Shown here: positions 22,367-31,582 of the stretch, one piece after another
Layout of the letters: each line of letters begins with the position of its first letter
Position numbering within the stretch: the stretch's first letter is position 1
Origin: Astragalus membranaceus
Lineage: Eukaryota; Streptophyta; Magnoliopsida; Fabales; Fabaceae
Assembly (NCBI GenBank): GCA_039519185.1
Contig: CM076846.1
Coordinates: 127,848,182 to 127,912,181, forward strand
DNA: 64,000 nucleotides
Reading direction: 5' to 3'
Translations under genes and position numbers: made by a program
The notes under the pieces: model-generated
Databases searched by the model: none
The model's input: only the letters and a program-made list of their open reading frames with translations
Told to the model about the DNA's origin: nothing

Positions 22367-24046
22367 AATGGGTGTGTTGATTCCCTGTGTAATGGGGCCT
22401 GTGAAACTTTTAAGCTGGTATTGCAAGACTTGATGGACCGCCGTGTAGTTCAAGTGTGTACTTTTGAAACAGAAGGGAGTGTGATGACTCTTCAGTCTAA
22501 TAATGGCAGAGAGGCCAGAAGGCCAATTGAGATTTTATATGATTACAATCCGAGGCAAGTTCAAGCCAAAGCTCAGCCTATAGTCATTGAGATCCCTGCT
22601 CCCTTTCCATATGAAAAAGACAGTGCGGTTCCTTTGAAATATAGTACTCTGCCATCAGGGGAAAGCTCTCCAAACTCATCTGCTGTCACCAATATATCAG
22701 GAGTAAGTGGGATTACAAGAAGTGGTAGAATGTATGCTCCAGAAACTCTTCGGGCTGAAACATCTAAGGCTGCTGAAGATAGGGGTCGTAAGGGAAAAGA
22801 GAAAGAGTCAGAGATGGCTCAGGGCAAGAAGACAACAGAACATGAAGCCGGTGAGTTCTTGAAGATTGTCAGACAGAGTGATTATCAAATTGTTGATCAG
22901 ATGAAGCAAACTCCAGCAAAGATCTCTATGCTGTCGCTACTGCTCAATTCGTAAGCCCATCAGACTGCGTTAATGAAGGTGCTCAGTGATGCCCATATTG
23001 CCCAGGACATCTCTGTGTGCCAGTTTGATGGGATAGTTGGAAACATTGTAGCAGCTAATCATTTGACTTTTGCTGACGATGAGTTGCCCCCAGGAGGAAG
23101 AAAGCACAACCAGGCTCTGCATATCTCCGTCAAATGTGGAGACTATGTGTTGGCCCGAGTTTTGATTGATAATGGGTCCTCCCTAAATGTCGTGCCAAAG
23201 TCCACCATGGACAAGTTGGATGTGGACTGCTCTTACATGAAGCCAAGTTCGACGTTGGTGAGAGCCTTTGACGGGTCAAAGAAGGAAGTGCTAGGGGAAA
23301 TGGAGTTCCCGATTCAGATCGGACCTGAGACCTTTTATGTGAATTTCCAGATCATGGACATTACTTCATCATATAGCTCCCTGTTGGGAAGGCCGTGGAT
23401 CCACATGGCGGGAGCTATTCCCTCTTCTTTGCACCAAAGAGTCAAGTTTGTGGTAGATGACAAGATTGTTGTTGTGTTTTGTGAAGAAGAAATGCTGGTC
23501 AACAAGCCATCTCCATTTCGGTATGTGGAAGCCGCTGAAGAATCTCTGGAGACTTCCTTTCAGTCCCTTGAGATCGCAAATGCTGTATTTGGAGGAAGCG
23601 AGCTTTCATCCCCTGGGTCAAAATTGTCAACGAATGAGGAAATGGTCGCCAGGATCATGTTAGAACAAGGATACAAGGTGGGATGTGGTTTAGGCAAGAC
23701 TGGTCAGGGCATTCTTGCGCCTATTCAACTGAAGGAAAACCGAGACCGTTGTCGGTTGGGATATCATCCAAGTCAAGCTGAAAGAAAGAAGATGGTTGAG
23801 GAAAGAAAGGATAGATGGTTAGCCCAATCAAGAGGCCAGGATCCATGGTCCAAGAGAATTCCTATCTGTGATATCCGCCAGAGTTTTACAAGTGCAGGGT
23901 TGCTAAACCCAAACCAGATTGCTGCCATCGGGGATGGATCTGAAGATGAAGTGGGTGACACCAGCCTAGTCCGCCGTTGTCTTGCCGGTGAAAAGTTGAA
24001 GAATTGGGAAACTGCTGACTTTCCCGTGGCTTTTAATTCAAAGTAA
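22367..24046 (+). pseudogene. Ogre-P gag C-terminus plus protease
   Basis: A 5'-deleted gag-protease gene that starts abruptly after the LTR in the CNGACETFKLVLQDL region, equivalent to about residue 600 of the Ogre-M frame. An in-frame TAA at 22952-22954 replaces a Glu codon. The aspartic protease follows with LIDNGSSLNV (catalytic Asp codon 23168-23170; DNG is usual in this lineage), then a G-patch (GYKVGCGLGKTGQGILAPIQ, near 23670-23735). The frame closes at TAA 24044-24046, which overlaps the intron donor. Most of Gag is absent, so no particle protein can be made. Confidence 0.88.
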
Positions 24047-24268
24047 TAACTTGTAATTCAGCCCTGTGGCTCTGCCCAAGGCCATAGGACAAGTTACTAG
24101 GGGCACGCATGTTTTTATCCTCATTGTCATCATCATTAATAAAAACGGTGTTTTTGAATTTCATTAATAAAATCATTTCTCTTTCTTTCATTGTGTCTCT
24201 CTTGCTTTATTTTTTTTTTGCTTGCTTGCTTCGCTTTTCATTCTGCTTTTCGCTTCTGCAAAATGCAG
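24043..24268 (+). other. Ogre intron between protease and RT (226 nt)
   Basis: The donor GTAATAAC begins at 24043 inside the last Lys codon, so the gag-protease stop TAA is part of the donor. A T-rich tract with CTTGCTTGCTTCGCTTTTC precedes the acceptor AAATGCAG ending at 24268. Joining 24042 to 24269 keeps the frame into ATCAACAATAAT and the RT frame. Ogre-M has an equivalent 208-nt intron at the same codon. Ogre elements are known to remove such an intron, so this is well supported. Confidence 0.85.
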
Positions 24269-26388
24269 ATCAACAATAATTGTCTCTGGAAATAACAGTG
24301 CCAATGATCCACATTATGACTTTGATCACCCTATTAATCAAGCCGAGGGGGATGTTGGGGACAACTGGGAAGCTCCGCCAGAGCTCATGAGATTAATGGA
24401 ACAAGAAGAAAGGGTAATTCAGCCCCATGGGGAGTCAGTCGAGGTAGTCAACTTGGGTACTGAAGAGGACAAGAAAAAAGTCAAGGTTGGTATTGCAATG
24501 GGGAGTATTGAACGCAAGAAGTTGATTCAGCTCCTGTTTGAGTATGTTGACGTCTTTGCGTGGTCATACAAGGACATGCCGGGTTTGGATACGGATATTG
24601 TTGGGCACAGATTGCCAGTAAAACCAGAATGCCCTCCGGTAAAATAGAAGCTGAGAAGAATGAAGCCGGAGATGTCGTTGAAGATCAGAGATGAAGTGAA
24701 AAAGCAGTTTGACGCTGGATTCCTAGCAGTTGCCAAATATCCACAGTGGGTTGCCAACATTGTTCCGGTCCCAATGAAAGACGGAAAGGTTAGGATATGC
24801 GTTGACTACCGTGATCTGAACCGAGCAAGCCCTAAAGATGATTTCCCTCTACCCCACATCGATGTTCTGGTAGATAGTACAGTGCAGCACTCAATGTTTT
24901 CCTTCATGGACGGATATTCAGGCTACAACCAGATTAAGATGGCTCCAGAGGATATGGAGAAAACCACCTTCATAACCCTTTGGGGAACCTTCTGTTATAA
25001 GGTCATGCCTTTCGGACTGAAGAATGCCGGGGCAACCTATCAAAGAGCAATGGTAACTCTGTTCCATGACATGATGCATAAGGAGATTGAGGTTTATGTG
25101 GACGACATGATTGCCAAATCCAGAACCGATGAAGAGCATATTGTCAACCTGCCAAATCCAATACATCATCAACAGAGAATACCCTCATGGGACATCGGAA
25201 AATGACAAGAGAACTCTTAGAAGGCTGTCGAGGAATTTCTTCTTGAGTGGCGAGATACTCTACAAAAGAAATTATGACATGGTACTCCTGAGATGTGTTG
25301 CGAAGGAAGAGGCCGAGAAGATTATGAAAGATGTCCATGAAGGCTCGTTTGGAGTTCATTCCAGTGGACACACCATGGCTACAAAGATTTTGAGAGCCGG
25401 CTATTACTGGTTGCAAATGGAATCTGACTGCTACAGCTTCGTGAGAAAGTGCCACAAGTGCCAGATTTATGCCAAACATATCTATGTACCACCTGCTTCA
25501 TTAAATGTTCTGGCTGCATCTTGGCCATTCTCCATGTGGGGGATGGATGTTATCGGTCCTATCGAGCCAAAAGCGTCAAACGGGCATTGCTTCATACTTG
25601 TCGCCATTGACTACTTCACCAAGTGGGTTGAAGCTGCCTCATACTCCAGCATAACTAGCTCTGTGGTTGCTAGGTTCGTAAGGAAAGATCTGGTTTGTCG
25701 CTATGGCCTTCCAGACAAGATCATCACTGATAATGGTAGCAACCTGAACAGCAAAATGATGAAAGACCTGTGCAAAGAATTCAAAATTCAGCATCACAAT
25801 TCCTCCCCGTACCGTCCCAAGATGAATGGGGCAGTTGAAGCGGCTAACAAGAATATCAAGAGGATAGTTCAGAAAATGGTGGTAACCTACAAAGATTGGC
25901 ACGAGATGCTTCCCTTCGCTTTACACGGCTATCGTACTTCAGTGCGTACATCAACCGGGGCAACCCCTTTCTCTCTTGTATATGGGTCAGAAGCAGTGCT
26001 CCCTATCGAGGTTGAGATACCCTCCCTGCGGGTACTGATGGAAACTAAATTGGAAGAAGTAGAGTGGGTACAGGCTCGTCTGGATCAACTAAATCTCATT
26101 GAGGAGAAGAGAATTGCAGCCTTGTGCCATGGGCAACTGTACCAACAAAGGATGAAAACTGCTTTCGACAAGAGAGTTCGTCCCCGAGAATTCAATGAAG
26201 GAGATCTTGTGCTCAAAAAGATCCTGCCCATTCAGAGCGATCCCCGTGGGAAGTGGACTCCCACCTATGATGGACCTTATGTGGTAAAGAAAGCCTTCTT
26301 TGGAGGAGCACTAATGCTCACTGACATGGATGGAGAAGAACTCAGAAACCCAGTCAATTCAGATTCAGTGAAGAAGTATTATGCCTAA
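24269..26388 (+). pseudogene. pol: Ogre-P pol: RT and integrase, RNase H deleted
   Basis: An acidic linker (24269-24560) leads into RT with the DVFAWSYKDMPGLD entry motif, and the catalytic YVDD at 25094-25105. TAG at 24645-24647 replaces the Gln codon (CAG) present in Ogre-M. RT stops after EEHIVNL and a frame-shifting deletion near 25150 joins it to the region before integrase, removing the thumb and RNase H. Integrase is otherwise open: CHKCQ zinc ligands, then the D,D35E triad at codons 25546, 25729 and 25837 (exactly 35 residues between the last two), and a C-terminal domain ending SDSVKKYYA. A self-sufficient Pol cannot be made. Confidence 0.9.
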
Positions 26389-26435
26389 AGAAATAGACGA
26401 AAAAAGAGAAAGATAAGCCAAGTAAGAATTAGCTC

Positions 26436-26518
26436 GCTAGGTTGAAAACCCGAAAGGGCGGCCTAGGCAAAAGCAGAGCGACCCGGTGGATTGAAAACCC
26501 GTAGAGGGCGATCCAGGG
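26436..26518 (+). other. Twin hairpins just after the pol stop (Ogre-P)
   Basis: Hairpin 1: CTAGG (26437-26441), TTGAAAA, CCC, loop GAAA, GGG, CGG, CCTAG (26462-26466). Hairpin 2: TGGAT (26487-26491), TGAAAA, CCC, loop GTAGA, GGG, CG, ATCCA (26511-26515). Both share the layout outer arm, TGAAAA, inner arm, loop, inner arm, CG, outer arm, with different but complementary outer arms. The GAAA loop on a CCC/GGG stem is a GNRA tetraloop. Confidence 0.8.
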
Positions 26519-28057
26519 AAAAATTAGGGTCAGAAAGCTGGGGCATGAAAATGAACAAAGGCATACAACACTCCTGAAGGTTTGAATAAAGGGGTGATCA
26601 AGGTCAAGGACGTAAATGGTTCGCACTGTTCCACAGAGACGGACAGTCAGAAATTAGCTTCTCTCTTTTTCGTGTCTTTTTGTAGTTTTAACTTTCAAAT
26701 GTATTGAACAGTCGGCGTAACTTTCTGTACGACCGGTTTCCACATCAATAAAGTCCAATTTTCTCATATCTGTTTGCTTTTTTTATTTCCTGCTTTTTCA
26801 GCTCAAAATAAACGTTTTATGATGATGGTGACACTGAATTGTAAAACATGTGCATAAATCATAGAGCATTGCGATCATTGCGAAATTCCTAAAAGTCACA
26901 GGAAAGAAGCAATTTCTCAAAACATATTAATTTCGCAAGAAAAATAATTGCATTCATAAGCCATTTCAGATGGCAAATCACAAAACAAACCTGCACTTGG
27001 CCCATGTGCCCCGCTATTCTAATTCGACTCCTCAGTCTTGCGCCATGAGTGTCACGGGTTGGTTGAACCAGCAAAAAGAAAATAAGCCGAAAGAAAAAAA
27101 AAAGAGCCGAAAGAGAAAAAGAGCAAAAGAGCAAAAACAAAGAAAAACAAATGATCAGAAAAAAGAAAGCTGATCAAGCGAAAAATCAATCAAGAAAAGC
27201 TGGAAGAAAATTAAGAGCATTCATCATTCCAGCGCATCGCATGCATCCCCATAACAGGCCTTTGCATAACATGCACCCGTGCACCATGCACCATGCCTCG
27301 CATCAACTAACGTGTACAGGTACCCTGGATCAGTGCGGCAGCATTGATCATCAACCAAAGACAGTCAGAGAAAAGCTCTGCGTCCTGAAAGCAGGCACCT
27401 TGGATCAGTGCGAAGGCAGTGACCAACTGAAGAAAACCAACTGGATTTGCGAATCCCCCTTGGACCCATGTGTCCCCCAGAAAATTGACTTCACCTCGTA
27501 TTCGAGCTGCGGGTAAGTCCTTCGACCTCATTAGGTCCAGTCGAAAAGGATAGTCGTGTCGGCCTAAGACATGGCGCAGTCCTAGGGAAATATTGAGATC
27601 TAGACTTGATATAGTACCCACCCTCGGTCTGAAGACCACCCCATTGAGCCCATAGGATCCCCAGGCCCATGTGCAAACTCGGATTGTGCGCAGTTCGTTA
27701 AAAGGCTTTAGGCAGCCTCTTGTGTCAGTTGAGGGCCGGCACATTTTATCGCTTTCTTTACTATTTTCTTTATTGCTTTCATTTACTGCTTTCGCTGGCT
27801 TATTGAGGGCTGACACCAATTGATTTCCTGTTTTGTTGGCTTATTGAGGGTCGACAATTCATTTACCGCTTTGTTAGCTTATTGAGGGCTGACACCCATT
27901 TATTCAAAAAAAAAGAAGAAACAAAAAAAGAAGAAAAGGAGAAAGGAAAATTCGGGTTTCTCTAACTAGACAAAATTGGTATAATTTCTGAATCCTTTAT
28001 TTCTCTTTTGCCTCGAAATATGCTTCGGCCAATTCATATTTCTTGTTAAAATCCAAA

Positions 28058-28071
28058 TAAAGAGGGGCAGC
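28058..28071 (+). promoter_or_regulatory. Ogre-P polypurine tract
   Basis: AAAGAGGGGCAGC directly precedes the 3' LTR start TGTCATACCC at 28072. The identical tract occurs in Ogre-M on the minus strand (36839-36858). Confidence 0.88.
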
Positions 28072-28819
28072 TGTCATACCCTAATTTTGTCCGCCTAGGT
28101 TTAAAACCCTAATTTTCCGCAAAAAATGAATAAATTAAGATGTGGCATCATTTTGAAGAGTGTGAAGAATGTTGTGCATGCGTTCTAGAGCTCTTAAATT
28201 CCTTTTTGGAGTGGAAATGCATTTTGGGCAAAAACAAGGTTTTTAAGGCAAAAGGGTATTTTGGTCATTTTACAAAATAGGATAATTTCTCATCAAAAAA
28301 AAAATCATTGTGCAAATTTAGAGAAATTTATTTGAGGCAAAACGTTTTTGGTCATGTGTATGTATGTGCATGCATGCATTGTGCACCAAAAAAAAATTCA
28401 AATTCAAAAAAGGCATTAAAAAGGAATATTCTACAAAAGTTTCAAGATGAGATTTTTATGATATTTTTGGTCATGGTGATCTCATAAAATGGCATATTCC
28501 TAAGATTCCTAGTATGTGGCCTAAATTGGGTGTATTTGTGTACAATTATCCTAAAAAGAATAATCAAAAAATGAAGAGATAATGGAATGGTCATGTGATA
28601 GTACAGTTGTACAATTGACAACTTGCAAATTCCCTCCCCATTTTGTTGTCATAGCTACGAATTCACCCTCTCCTCTCTACTACTCTCTCATTTTGTGCTT
28701 TCTCAATATCCCCAATCCATGTGAACTTCAATCCTAGCCTTTGATTCAAAATTGAAATCAAATCCTAGAGCACTTGCTAATGCATAAAGACCTAAATGCC
28801 CTTAACCCTAAACACACTC

Positions 28820-28827
28820 TATAAATA
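28820..28827 (+). promoter_or_regulatory. TATA box of the Ogre-P 3' LTR
   Basis: TATAAATA in ACTCTATAAATACC. It sits about 750 bp into the LTR; the 2.7 kb downstream would be transcribed leader or tail. The minus-strand Ogre-M LTRs have a related TATATATG-type site near 35845. Confidence 0.7.
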
Positions 28828-29728
28828 CCTTCACATTTCCACCTTTCAAAGGACCCTTGGCCTCATTTCTCACTCTAAAACCCTAGCACACAATCAACTC
28901 CTCCCTCTCCCCTCCCTTGGCCGAAGCATCTATCCCCTTCTCCTCCATCCATTTTTCATTTTTTCTTCCACCAAAACATCACTATCTCACATCATTTCCA
29001 TCCCCATTTCATATATCTTCTCCCTTTCCTATTCAAGTTCAAGTTTGCATCATCAAAGGGGCTTGTGACCAAGATTTTCGTGGGTCCTTCCTTGGAGTTC
29101 ATTGAAGATTTAGTTGATTTGTAGTCTAGCTTGTTTCTTCATATCATTCATTTCGTAGCTTGGATTTGAGGTAAGCATCTTAAAACCTAGCATCATCTTC
29201 AACCCTTTTGCATCAAAATGTAAAAATCATGTTTCTCATGTTGCGTCCCATCATATTCATGTTGTTATACTATTGATTTGTTGATTGTTGTTGGTGAGAA
29301 GTGTCTTAAACACTTTGACAAGCACTTAGGGAGGCTTGGGTGTTTAAGATGCTTCTCACCCTTGAATAAATTGTGATTTGTGTTGTTTTGATCTTGTTTG
29401 TTGCATTTTGTGAATTAAAATGATGATTTGAAGCTTGTTGCATTTCGCATATTAAGAAAAATTAGGGTTCATGTGATTTTTGTGCATTCCTTTGCTTAAT
29501 CATGTGAATCTTTGTCAAAAAGATTAATCTATGTTGTTTCTCTTGCATTATTTTGTTGTTTTCATGAATAAAATGAAGTTTAGAGTCTATGTTCATTTCG
29601 CATTTTTCAAATAAATTAGGGTTTAGAGATTTGTGATGGGTTTGGTTGTGTAATTAGGCTTTAATCTTGATGGTTGTTTGCTTGAAACTTGTTATTCTCA
29701 TGAACTTGTTTATAAATCACGCACCATG

Positions 29729-30190
29729 TTGATGATTGGCAAGAGGACTCTCACTTGTGCCTTGTGCACTTTACTCTAAGTGATGAGGATTGCCTAAGAT
29801 GATTCAACCTCTTTTGAGCTTATGAGTTTGTTTGTTCATATGAATTGGTTTGTAAATTATCTTGTGTTGATGAATGGTAAAATGATTCTCACTTGTGCCT
29901 TGTGCACTTTACTCTAAGTGATGAGGATTACCTAAAATGATTCAACTTATTTTTGCAATTCTTAATGAACAAAAATGCAAGTTTTAAGTTTCTTTTCTTG
30001 TCAATTAATCTTGGTCATAAAAATAACTTGTAAGTGCTTTCATTTGGTCATTTGTAGTCTTGCAAATGTGATATTCATTCTAGGTCTATAATTTGTTTTA
30101 GTGTTGATGATTTGGTAAAAGGACTAGACACTTATGCACTTGTGCATTGTTCCAAGTGTCAAGGATTACCAAAAGGGATTCAACCTCGTG
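29729..30190 (+). other. Three dispersed approximately 80-nt stem motifs (GTTGATGA...TTCAAC)
   Basis: Copies at about 29731-29815, 29866-29945 and 30106-30185. Shared arms: GTTGA/TCAAC outside, GGCAA/TTGCC (first copy) or GGTAA/TTACC (third copy) next, then CACTT/AAGTG inside. The change C-G to T-A in the second arm is compensatory. The third copy also has ATGCACTTGTGCAT in the apical part. Equivalent stems are in Ogre-M LTRs (for example 34672-34750, minus strand). Confidence 0.78.
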
Positions 30191-30651
30191 CTTTATCATG
30201 TGTTGATACCTAGATTGATTTGAATTTTTGCATCATCACTTTGTGTACTCTTTCTTGCAAGTTAGGTGGTTAATGTCGATCTTACATATGCATGCCATTA
30301 AATGTTGGAGACTAATTGTCATCCTTGTGCGCAAATGTTATAATTGGTAATGTGTATGCCTATGCTTGCATTGATGATTGCTTTGCTTGCAATTTGTTAA
30401 AATTCGCACTTTGGTTCTTGACTTGGAAATTGATTTAATTCTCTACTTCTTTTTCTTTTGGATGCCACGCCATCCCAACAAACTCTTTGTGATCAATATC
30501 ACCCTCAAACTCTCTTCCCCTTTTTTTCAAATCAATTCTTTTCCAAAGCTTTTTCCAAAGCTCAACTTTTCTCAAGTTGTTTTCATAAGACAATCAAATT
30601 CTTTCTAAGATCAATAACAAACCCTTTTGAAACCTCATAAGGAGTCAAGTC

Positions 30652-30950
30652 GGACGTACGGCCGGTGTTGACTAGTGTCCTAAGATCGGAGTTGTACAAC
30701 TCAAACATCTTGGGATACTTATGAGAATTAAAGCAAGTAATTAACAACTTGAACCCTATTTCAAAAATGAGTAAGGAATCAAGTCGGATGTACATCCGAG
30801 TTGGTTAGCGTCTTAGGGTTAGCGAGTTGTACAGTTCGTGCGAGTCTAAAATACATGCTCAAATAAAAGCAACCAACCTCACAACAAATCTTTTCCTCAA
30901 ATAATTTAAATCATTTTCAATAAGTAGGGGGCACGTCGTCTGTACAGGCG
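30652..30950 (+). other. Three TGTACA-type palindromes in the Ogre-P LTR
   Basis: 30652-30667 TCGGACGTACGGCCGG (one mismatch), 30784-30799 TCGGATGTACATCCGA (perfect), 30937-30950 CGTCTGTACAGGCG (one G-T wobble). Each is preceded by AGTAAGGAATCAAGTC-like or AATAAGTAGGGGGCACG-like sequence and followed within 45 bp by GAGYTGTACA. With 15567-15582 they form a family whose arms vary in a complementary way. Confidence 0.75.
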
Positions 30951-31050
30951 GGGATGTCTATGTTTTAGGGAGAGTGAGCTGTACAGTTCAAGTTCGAGAA
31001 CCCCTGCAATAAAAAACACCAACACACCAAAGTTTCTCGACAGAGGAGAA

Positions 31051-31222
31051 CTACGTAAGCTTTGAATTCTCCATCGCACCGGGAGATACGTAGGAGCGGG
31101 TCACATCCCGTCAAGCATAACAAATAAAAATCATTTTCACAATAAGTTTTCAAACAATTATTTTCAAAAAGAACCGAGAACTACGTAGCTTTGATTTCCT
31201 CATTGCATTTGAGGATACGTAG
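31051..31222 (+). other. Two CTACGTA hairpins in the 3' LTR
   Basis: 31051-31093: CTACGTA/TACGTAG with inner TCTCC/GGAGA. 31181-31222: CTACGTA/TACGTAG with inner CCTC/GAGG. Each is followed by GAGCGGGT. Together with the 5' LTR and Ogre-M copies, three distinct inner stems occur, all paired. Confidence 0.82.
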
Positions 31223-31371
31223 GAGCGGGTTCGCCCCGTGAAGCACACTTTCAAAAAATACCAAAAATATTCTTCTTTCCCCCGTTTTCAAAAGCGTTTT
31301 CTCAAAAAAAAAGAAGTAGAACGATTGTTTCAAATCAACTCCGTCAAAACCACACATCAAGTTAAAGGTTC

Positions 31372-31418
31372 CCTTTCGGTAGAAAGGAGGTGCGGGGTGC
31401 TAATACCTTCCCCGCACC
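31372..31418 (+). other. HP1/HP2 double hairpin near the LTR end (3' LTR copy)
   Basis: HP1: CCTTTC (31372-31377), GGTA, GAAAGG (31382-31387). HP2: GGTGCGGGG (31389-31397), loop TGCTAATACCTT, CCCCGCACC (31410-31418), a perfect 9-bp stem. It lies about 165 bp before the LTR end. Confidence 0.88.
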
Positions 31419-31582
31419 TAATCGACCCCCGAACATACATCTCTAGTTTTCAAAAGACCATCCGCCTTGAAAAGACATTTTTTTCAATGTTTTAGTCTTT
31501 AAATAAAAATATTGATGGCGGCTTCATACTTTTTCCACGTTGTACAATGAGAAGTCCAAACCGGATTTTTCGGGGTGCAACA

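Larger units (their letters stand above)
26389..28071 (+). other. Ogre-P 3' spacer
   Basis: Untranslated DNA between the pol stop and the 3' LTR. It starts with the twin hairpins (26436-26518), has a possible polyadenylation word AATAAA at about 26749, an A-rich GAAAAAGAGC stretch at 27065-27175, and repeated GCTTATTGAGGGYYGACA phrases at about 27797, 27838 and 27877. The 121-aa and 170-aa frames here (27151-27516, 27307-27819) have no family resemblance and are not supported. Confidence 0.75.
19922..31582 (+). mobile_element. Ogre-P: Tat/Ogre-type Ty3 element, plus strand, defective
   Basis: A 5' LTR remnant (19922-22366), gag-protease remnant, intron, RT and integrase pieces, spacer, purine tract and a full 3' LTR (28072-31582). 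Homologous to Ogre-M on the opposite strand. Missing: the first part of the 5' LTR, the primer site, ORF1, most of gag and RNase H. It has at least two in-frame stops. It lies beside gypsy LTR sequence at 31583; the left flank was lost in the deletion that joined it to the SIRE-type element, so no TSD is testable. Confidence 0.9.
28072..31582 (+). repeat. Ogre-P 3' LTR, complete (3511 bp)
   Basis: Starts TGTCATACCCTAATTTTG and ends TTTTTCGGGGTGCAACA. U3 is about 750 bp up to the TATA box; the rest is a very long transcribed R-U5 part. In order it holds three approximately 80-nt stems, three TGTACA palindromes, two CTACGTA hairpins and the HP1/HP2 module. Small open frames at 28796-29105 and 30378-30640 have no family resemblance. 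A strong donor-like GAG|GTAAGC is at 29168-29176. Confidence 0.92.

Noticed and set aside
26970..27173. 67-aa Lys-rich frame in the Ogre-P spacer
   Set aside because: Low-complexity A-rich DNA; similar lysine-rich frames occur in other spacers (69-335, 40119-40388).
28796..29105. 90- and 62-aa frames near a TATA box as a small host gene
   Set aside because: They lie in the Ogre-P LTR leader, are Ser/Leu-rich with no family, and are not preserved in the Ogre-M LTRs.
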